From the NCBI GenBank assembly GCA_948567375.1, contig OX419762.1, positions 687,001 through 751,000 of the forward strand: DNA of 64,000 nucleotides, written 5' to 3'. The translations under genes were made by a program, and so were the position numbers. Within the stretch, counting starts at the first letter, position 1; each line of letters opens with the position of its first letter. Below are positions 56,521 to 64,000 of this stretch, piece by piece. The DNA comes from Lunularia cruciata (taxonomy: Eukaryota; Streptophyta; Marchantiopsida; Lunulariales; Lunulariaceae). The notes under the pieces were generated by a model. That model had not been told where the DNA came from. It saw nothing but the letters and a program-made list of their open reading frames with translations, and searched no databases.

Positions 56521-57635
56521 ATATGGATTGAGAAGGATTGTGACTTTGTAGAAGACTTGGCTTTTGATTTTCTTGAAGCTGGTGTTTTTAAGATGCATAG
56601 AGAAGTGAGAGAAGAAACTATAAATTTAGTTTTATATCAATGTCTTGCATTCAACCACTAGGATAGTGGTTTGTCAAATCCAAGATAGTGAGCAATGTGT
56701 TATTATATATGATTGTAATCAATAAAAAATATCCTTTTTCTTCTATATGAAGACTTTGAATTTTCTCTCCTTACTCTTGTTGAAATCCAAGAGAATAAAG
56801 AAAGCATGTTTGAAAGCCTTAAGTCTCAATTTTGTGTAATTGGTATGCGTGCAAGTATAGCCAATATGTGCAATACATACTAGCATGAAAGAATTGAATG
56901 GATACCATGCTTGGGACTTGAATGTGACAATACACCATCAAAAAGTTTCTAACTCATACCTTTGGTTGAAAAATAAACGTATGATTTATGAGTGCATAGA
57001 TCCAATAATTATCAAAATCCACTTGAGAGAGTGCATTTTTTGGCAAGGAAGTATAAGTAGGATGCATTGGTGTAAGAACAGTGAGAGTTTTTGGTAGATT
57101 TGCAAGGCAAATGGGTGGAGATGCAAGGGTTGAAAGGGAGCTTCAAGGCAATTAAGAGAGGTTCAAGGAGAGGATATGCTTATTGTAGGAAAGAGAGTTC
57201 TGAAATTGCAAGAGAGAAGGAGAGAGTTTTAAGGAAAGGAAGCAATGGCAAGAGATTTAGAGCAGAAAAAGAGACTTACCAAGAGTTTCAAGTAGAGGAG
57301 AGGCAAATAGTAAGAGAGAGTGAGAGCAAAAGAAAGACAAGGACATGGACGAGAAATTGAGTAGAGAGAGCAATTGAGTATAGTGCAAGAGGACAGACCA
57401 ATTGCAAGAGAGAATCAATAAAGAAAGAAAAGAAGAGGAGAAAACAATTGCAAGAGGAGAGAATCAAGGGAGAAAGAGGAAAAGTGGACTAGAGAAAATC
57501 AAGAGGAAAGGAAAATTTGGGAGAGAGTAACTATAAAATTTCATAGAATCAAGAGCAAGAGTGATAATGGAAATTTTTTATTATGAATAAGTGGTCAAAA
57601 AGGAACACTTGGAAGAAACCAAGAATGAAATTGGA
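56521..57635. other. No supported gene; purine-rich tract
   Basis: 57090-57560 is strongly A/G-rich on the + strand (AGAGAG/GGAAAG runs), giving a Lys/Glu/Arg-rich open frame at 57091-57360 by composition only. The rest shows nothing. Confidence 0.5.
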
Positions 57636-57722
57636 TCATTCAATTTCACATTACAACAGATTACATGACCTACATGAGGTGGTGTTAGATGGATAAAGAG
57701 CAAATCAAAAGTGCAGTTAAAG
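57636..57722 (+). repeat. Left 87-bp direct repeat around a gag fragment
   Basis: TCATTCAATTTCACATTACA... to GTGCAGTTAAAG; repeated at 58208-58294 at the same length with about eight base differences. Confidence 0.93.
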
Positions 57723-58207
57723 ATTATACCAACTATCAAACTCTAGGATGAAGTCATCCAACTCCATGGTACCCACTAAACCAAAGTAATGCTTGGGACC
57801 TTTGGAGGCCTTATAAATCTTGTCCATGTCCCACAACAATGGTGCAGATGTACCAAGTGCATTCTCAACTAAATCAGCTCCTATGTCAAACTCTAACTCA
57901 AAGTCAATCTCCTCACTCATTGGGGCTTGAGATACAAGCTGATAGTGAGCACCACTCCAAGTAAACCCATTGTGTATTGCAGCACTATCTCCTTTGGAAT
58001 TCTCAAAGAACTCCACCATGAAAAAGTAACCAAGAATTGCAACCCGCAACCGGGACCACCGTAAGTACCCCACCAAAACGCACCACCAAGTGCCAACACC
58101 ACCAATTTAATTTCACCAACTAATATAGCTCTAACTATGATAGCTACACTAGGGGAAAGTGCAACCTATAACCTGCCATCACAACATGCAATTCCATGGT
58201 TTATAGG
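57723..58207 (-). pseudogene. Isolated gag fragment of the DNMT/PHD family
   Basis: A 485-bp piece homologous to about 53600-54080 of copy A (N-terminal Gag and adjoining leader). The open frame 58076-57717 reads SEEIDFELEFDIGADLVENA, LLWDMDKIYKASKGPKHYF and MELDDFILEFDSW. It has no terminal repeats, poly-A or pol sequence. It fills exactly the space between two 87-bp direct repeats, so it looks like a patch inserted during repair and not a transposition product. Confidence 0.85.
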
Positions 58208-58294
58208 TCATTCCATTTCACATTACAACAGATTAGATGACCTACATGAGGTGGCATTGGATGGATAAAAAGCAAATCAAAACTGCAGTTAAAG
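58208..58294 (+). repeat. Right 87-bp direct repeat around a gag fragment
   Basis: Second copy of 57636-57722. Confidence 0.93.
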
Positions 58295-59450
58295 CAATTT
58301 GAGAATCTGATCTAGATGCAATAAGTTTGAACATTCCAATTCCCATTTAGTATCCTCAACCACATGTTAGTCAAACGTTCTCAATTTCTCTTCAATTTAG
58401 TTCCACTTTACTTGCTAGAATGCAAAACAATATTTGAATTGCTATGTTGACAAATAAAATCCCGTACAAGACATGCCAACCCTAAACCCAAACCCAAAAC
58501 CCCACACATGTTGTGCATATTGTACATTGGGTATATACAACACAAAATATAGTGCAGCTTGCATATATTACAGAGGCCATGCATATATTGTGTAGGCCGC
58601 ACATACCATACAATCTATAGGTCTCGTGAGAACTTCATACTGAGCTAGATAAACCTTATACTGCAGGAATCTATGTGTCTTGGTAGTATATTTAAGTTGT
58701 ATACTTGATAGGAACTTGTAGAAGTTCATAACCTTGTTCACAAGTACTATTATAGGGAGGATGTTTTCATAACTTTCTTACTTGACCATTTATGGTAATT
58801 AGTTAGTCTTCCTAACTTAATTAGTCAGTCTGCCTAACTTCCAATAGTTAGAAGTTAGGATTTTGACTACTCCTCACTTCCTTGCTTGACCATTTTTGGT
58901 AATTAGCCAATCCTGCCTAACTTCCAATAAGTAGCTAAACTTCCTAACTTCACCATTTCCAAAATAGTTATGGAAATCGAAATAATTTGGCTATTGGTTA
59001 CTTAGCCATTAATCATAAGACCACTACTCTATGACAAGATTTTGATAGTTTTTCCAGTCTTGATAGATTGCAATCCATTATTTTCATCCATTGATTTGAA
59101 TAACCCACTCATGAATGACTCATTTTGATTCCCCTTTTCTAGATTCCTTTCTAGATTCCTTTATCTAATCCATTGATATTTTTAAGGGTTTTGGTTTGAT
59201 ATTGGAAAGGTTTATGCATAAGTCACCATCTCCATGTAGACTTTGGAAATGATATCTCCATGTAGACTTTGGAAGTGATGGTGGAGTATTGAGTTCCCAC
59301 CCTCTCCATGTTGACCTTGGCTTTGACGGTGGAGCAATGAGTCCTAATGTTAACACTCTAGAGGATGTGGAGTAGAGTGTGAGTTGCATGCACTTGGAGT
59401 GAGGATAGAGCATGATGATGAGCTTGGTAGTTCTTTTAGTTTAAAATATA
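58295..59450. other. No supported gene; short local duplications
   Basis: CTTGACCATTT(A/T)TGGTAATTAG and TGCCTAACTTCCAATA recur at about 58780-58850 and 58884-58932. TCTCCATGTAGACTTTGGAA recurs at about 59229 and 59255, with a weaker third copy near 59302. No coding domain. Confidence 0.6.
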
Positions 59451-59708
59451 TTAGAGTAGAGAGGTTGGTAGGGTTAGATATGCTACTTGTAGAAGGAGAT
59501 GCATTTTAGGAATAAAGAGAGTACTAGAGCACATAGATTGGCAGAGTTAGATAGGCTAGTGATAGAGAGGGAGGGAGGATTTAGGATTGAGGGAGAGTAC
59601 TATTGCATGAAGAATCATAGAGTTAGATAAGTTAGTGATAAAGAAGGAGATGAGTTTTAGGATTGAGGAGAGTATTAAAGTAGAGAGATTGGCCAAGTTA
59701 GATAAGCT
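59451..59708 (+). repeat. 75-bp coding-like tandem repeat, 3.4 copies
   Basis: Units 59451-59524, 59525-59600, 59601-59675 and a partial fourth. Each ends near GAGAGTA(C/T) and carries a GTTAGATA(A/G) core. The period of about 25 codons gives RLAELDRL-type helical repeats where the frame is open. Confidence 0.8.
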
Positions 59709-60870
59709 TTTAATAGATAAATATGTGAGGCATATTGGGTTTGGAGCTACTTTATAGTAGAGCATTTATAGCTACTCTTGAGAGAGTAGACAAGACAGAT
59801 GGAGAGCTTGCAGAGACAAGAAGCTCTCTCAAGGAAGTAAGGATTGTGCTAGAGGAAGCTTATAAGGATGTAAGGACCTTCCATAATGATGAGTATAGGA
59901 GATACCACACAGAGTTGGTTGTGAAGACTCAACATAGATATAAAGAGGGTCACTCATATAGGAACTTAGATAGATCTAAAGAGTGTCACTCATATTGGGA
60001 CCCAGATTGATTGTAAACTAAGGACCACTATGGATACTCATACTCAAGCATTTATAATACACATGGGAGTTTGAGAGTCTCATTCAAATGTGAGCCAAAT
60101 GCGCTTGAATCTTATTGGAGGGCCTAAGGAGGAGCCTTATGTACGGATAGGTGATATGAATATTTTTCCATGAAGATATGAAGTTTCAGATGATCTCTCA
60201 TACCCACTTCATTTTAAAGGAACTCTAGAAGATGACTTTGAGAGATTTTTTTCTAGCATTGGAATTTAAGAGAGAGGATGAGTTTATCAAGAGATTTCAT
60301 CCCTTGTATCCTTTATACAAGAAATGCAAGACAAACTATTTTAGTTTTGGATATTATTGTTGATATTAGGTGGAGTAGATGTCTTCTTTTCTTGGAGTGG
60401 TGTGAGCATATGCTAAGGCATGGATGAAGCTATTATATATCTTATAGTACTTTTTATTATATCCTAGTCCAAGATTGAAGAGTTTGTGGAGTCTTTTGTG
60501 ACACACTCTCATGTTATCTTATGGACTAGTGACGCAAGGAGGGAGGTAGAGTAGTCATCCTGGTCCATGTGGGATGGTAGTCTTTCACTTGATGGAGTAC
60601 ATACTAGGGCACATCTCATGGCATGCTTGGGTGAGATGGATGGTTTATTGAAAAATATAGAGGATTCATGATTAGACCATATAGCATATCTACATCACTT
60701 GGAATATCCATTAGAGATATATTGATTGTTGATGTTACTGCAGTCCTATATTGTAGAAACCATTGCTATGGTGCTATACATCCTTGATTTTTGTTCCTTA
60801 CCATACATCCTAGACATCCCATACCTCCTCATTAGACCTCTTGGTAGCTCCTTTAGATAGTTTTAGAGGA
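59709..60870 (+). pseudogene. Unidentified retroelement-like coding remnant
   Basis: Directly after the 75-bp repeats an open frame (59735-60010) reads ATLERVDKTDGELAETRSSL and YKDVRTFHNDEYRRYHTELV, a charged helical region. Further on, in broken frames, come short pieces such as HLMACLGEMDGLLKNIED (about 60608-60660). Size, helical character and frequent stops suggest a decayed Gag-like or repeat-protein gene. I cannot assign a family. Confidence 0.35.
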
Positions 60871-62095
60871 AACACTTGTCCAACTATTTACATTTTTAGA
60901 GGAGTAGACATTTGGTCTGCATATATTTTATAATGTTTACTCATATAGGAGTTAAGAATAGTGTTTTCATAATCCTCCTTTGCATCCTGATGAAAAGGTA
61001 TGGATGTGGACATAAAGTTCTTTTGTCCTATGCTGCTGCTTGTATAGATGCTTTGAGGATGCATTAGAGAAGATTTCATATCATAATTTATAAAAACTAC
61101 TCTTTTGATATATCTCTTATCATTTATATATATACCACTTTCTATGTGTGTGTGTATATATATATATAGTTCCTTTGACATTGTACCAATCTACGTGCTT
61201 GCATGTAACCCTAAAATTGTTATCTCTCCTTGTGGTAATCTTAACTTCTATATCAAGGTACTTCTAGTTTGCTTTCATATACTTTTGTTGCATATATTGT
61301 AATTTTAAATTGTACCATCTTGTGAATCATATCTAATTTCTTGCAACTCTCCTTGTTCTTGTTATGTCTCTTCTTACTAATCCAGATTTCTAGTTTGCCT
61401 ACATTAAATTTTGGCCTGTATATTGTTCCTTTGGAATTGTTACAACTTGTAAATCACATCTTGCTCTTCTTTTATCAATTATCATTCTAATTTGCTTGTT
61501 TAAACTTGTCCAAACTTCAAAATATGTGGACTATATAATTGGAACTTCTTTGTACAAAGCTTTTCTAAACATTTGCATATATGTGAACCATGCAGTGCAC
61601 ACAGCCCGTGCATATCACAGAGCCTATGCATATGGTGCATACATAGATTCAAAGACTTTTTAGGTCCACTTCACTTGACTTTCATAATGACAAGTTTGAC
61701 TGTTCCCTTTTTACTTCAAGTTTCCATAAAAATTAATGCAATTCTTTAAAAAAAAACATAACATTGGCTCCTCAACTGAAAAGCAAAGTTGTGCTTTGAG
61801 AAAGAAAAGCGTATTAAACTTGCTGATTTGAGAACCAAACAAGATCCAAACTTGTGCTATGAGAAAGATAGGTGAATAAAACCTACTAAACTTAAACACA
61901 CAACATTGTAGAAAACTTACCAAATGACCAACAGCCTCATCATTCTTCAACAAGGAGAGAAGAATGACAAATCATTTAATCTTAATAAAATGACAAATCA
62001 TTTAATCTTAATAAAATTAGAAATTCATTAGCATGAAAAATCATTTAATCTTAATAAAATTAGAAATTCACTTGCACTTTTATATGAAAGAGTGT
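60871..62095. other. No supported gene; simple repeats
   Basis: A TATATA/GTGTGTG microsatellite tract lies at about 61126-61170. A 26-bp unit TGACAAATCATTTAATCTTA... is tandem at 61965-61990 and 61991-62016, and a third part-copy lies at about 62036-62071. Confidence 0.6.
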
Positions 62096-63430
62096 TTAAA
62101 TGTCATAATCATTACTGTAATCATTTCTTGGAGTGTAGTTTGGAACTAGAAAGTTAGGATCCGCATTGCAATTGCTAGTACAAGAAGATGGCTGTTCTAA
62201 ATTGATGATTGATAGGGTAGTAATTCTACTCTTTATTTTGTTGGGATATTTACCTATCTTTGCTAGTTCAAGAGACATAGAGTAGAAGCATTTGAACTTT
62301 GAATTCCTCTCTTTAATGCAAAGTTTCTTTACATCTAAATTTCTCACTTCTCAATATTTGCTCTACCTCCACCTTTATCTTCTTGGTCTCAACAAATTAT
62401 TGATGCTTTTCCATCTTTGTAATCTTCAAAGCTTCTATTCCTAGAAATTTTTATCTTTCTTTGGCTTCCATAGACTCACTCTTCTATTTAATGTGGTTAG
62501 TCAAATCTTGCAACAAAATTGCAATGGTTGGAGTCATCTTTGAATGAACTTTTGAAATTCTCCTCTTCTTCTCAATTCATCCTCTTCTTCTTGGATCTTA
62601 TCTTCTATTGTTGCTGCTTGGATCTCCCTCTCTTCTATTCTAACTTCTTGAGCCTCTTTGGATGGAGTAATACTATCTATAATTCTTGATGATTAAATCT
62701 TCATGCCAAGATGGAACACTTACATATGAAACATTCTTTTATATTGGTAGAGCATACTTATAATTAACACAACTCTCCTCTTCAAAGCCATAAAAATAAA
62801 CTTTTTATGCCTTGGGGTACTCGATACACTAAGCAGAAGTCCTTGTGACAAGGGTGATGCGTGAGAATCCTCTCCATTCTCTTTGGCATCTAGGTTAGTA
62901 CCTTCTCTTCCATTATCTACTTCTTGCATTGCACCTCTTCAAAGGCATAACCCTTGTCTTCAACACCATGAACCTGATCTGCAACACATGGTCTTGAGAT
63001 ATGAACTTCATTTCCAATATCAATACTCACTAGTGCTAGTGGAGATATATTAACATGACCACTAAAGATTGCATCCGTTCTATCAAAGTGAGAACACATG
63101 TGCTTAAGTTTATCTTCTATTATGCTCTATCCCTACTGAGCTCTTGGTGGTAAGGCCTTCCATGGTACTCTTGTTCATCTAGTCCCACACCTCCTTGTAG
63201 GATTTCATCTACCTTGCCTATGTTTTGTACAATTTCTCTCCATTCAAAGAGCGAAGAAATCCCTTCCCATGTCAAATAAGAAAAGTGGATACATAACAAA
63301 CCATGGTACTTTTATGCACATACTTCTACAATTTCCACTCCCATGAATTTGATTATAATTCTAGAGGTCTTCTAAGTAATCCAATATTTGTGCATAGTAA
63401 AGAGGAATCATCTTGAATCTATCTTCCTCA
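62096..63430 (-). pseudogene. Unidentified repeat-family gene, copy 2
   Basis: Homologous to 14100-15560 in the same strand and order: a MNGEKLYKT..KSYKE-like segment (about 63200-63240), CSHFDRTDAIFSGHVNISPL in the open frame 63099-62917, and a Glu/Lys/Arg-rich tail towards 62400. No domain recognised. Two broken copies 48 kb apart show this is a dispersed element gene. Confidence 0.45.
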
Positions 63431-64000
63431 CCACCTTTCACTTTGCTCTCTCTATTTGGCATGGACAATACCATTTTCAATAACTCTACAATCTTGGTGA
63501 TGATGCCAATGGGGAAAAAATAGACTCAATAATGATTGTAGTACTTGATTGTGGAAAGGAAATAGCTTTCAAGTGAAAATCTTCTATGGTTTCAATTTCA
63601 AATGCAACAAATTTTGATGGAATTCCTTCATATTTTCAATTACAATTTTCAACTAGCATTGCACTACCTCTCTATTTGGCACTCAATGAGATTTCAATAA
63701 ACCTTGGGCATCAAAAGAAGGAAAATTTATTTATATTTACCACTTCATCCACCTTTCATCGGACAAGGAAAAATTTTCAAATTCCTCTTCTTCTCCCTTT
63801 CTTATCCTCTTCTATATATGTCAAGAAGAACCATGTGTAGATAGTTCTCATGCGCTCTCCTACCATTTGTCACTTTGTATTGCTTGTGCTAACCCATTTT
63901 TTTCTTATCACCTAACAATCACGTGATGTCCTTGCCTAATAAATCACTAATTAGGCCCAAAAATGTGTAAACTAAACCCCTAGTCCATGCAATCTATTTT
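63431..64000. other. No supported gene
   Basis: The open frame 63586-63840 (+) is unremarkable low-complexity translation. Nothing else seen to the window end. Confidence 0.4.

Noticed and set aside
57091..57360. Lys/Glu/Arg-rich 89-codon protein gene
   Set aside because: The whole surrounding 450 bp is purine-rich, so the open frame follows from composition; no domain or homologue seen.
1..64000. tRNA, rRNA or other structural RNA genes
   Set aside because: Looked for cloverleaf-type and rRNA-type sequence by eye and saw none convincing; only tRNA-complementary primer sites are present.

Overview
The window reads as nuclear DNA of a plant (streptophyte) with a large, repeat-rich genome. 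It is AT-rich, contains no intact host gene that I can support, and is built almost entirely of decayed, nested retroelements. Plant signs are a chromodomain Ty3/gypsy element with an initiator-Met-type primer site, a second Ty3/gypsy element with a tRNA-Asp-type primer site (as in the Athila/Tat group), a PIF/Harbinger transposase and LINE-like reverse transcriptases. I cannot name the species; a bryophyte, fern, lycophyte or gymnosperm fits better than a compact genome.

Layout. 1-2605 (+) is the 3' part of an unusual Ty3-like element (copy C). About 3500-13390 (+) is an old Ty3/gypsy element split by three later insertions: a 741-bp solo LTR with a perfect 5-bp target duplication, a 1.9-kb LTR-like unit, and a 1-kb non-autonomous element. 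13.4-17.7 kb holds a decayed repeat-family gene (-). 17.7-26.7 kb is a LINE-like element cut in two by a 5.5-kb chromovirus (19775-25306) with LTRs, TATA boxes and heat-shock-element-like arrays. 28.68-30.43 kb is a second LINE copy between 92-bp direct repeats. A 267-bp foldback (32099-32365) abuts copy B (32376-38597, -) of the unusual element. 38.6-45.4 kb is mostly unassigned, with a coiled-coil pseudogene. 45770-55692 (-) is copy A, the most complete copy, inserted inside a PIF/Harbinger transposase gene. A gag fragment of the same family (57723-58207) sits between 87-bp direct repeats. The end of the window holds a tandem-repeat coding remnant and a second copy of the repeat-family gene.

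The system of interest is the family seen as copies A, B and C. On the coding strand the order is gag with two zinc knuckles, aspartic protease, a C5 cytosine DNA methyltransferase domain (motifs I, II, IV, VI, VIII, IX and X legible), reverse transcriptase, RNase H, DDE integrase and a C-terminal PHD finger. Its termini are not ordinary LTRs. One 450-bp block (A1) forms the 5' end, and the 3' end is B1-A2-B2, with a ~100-bp block B on both sides of the second A. This is the split-direct-repeat geometry known from PAT/Ngaro-type tyrosine-recombinase elements, but here the element encodes a DDE integrase. The interrupted Harbinger gene fixes both outer ends of copy A exactly. All copies are dead (stops and frameshifts). 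The older copies B and C appear strongly CpG-depleted relative to copy A.
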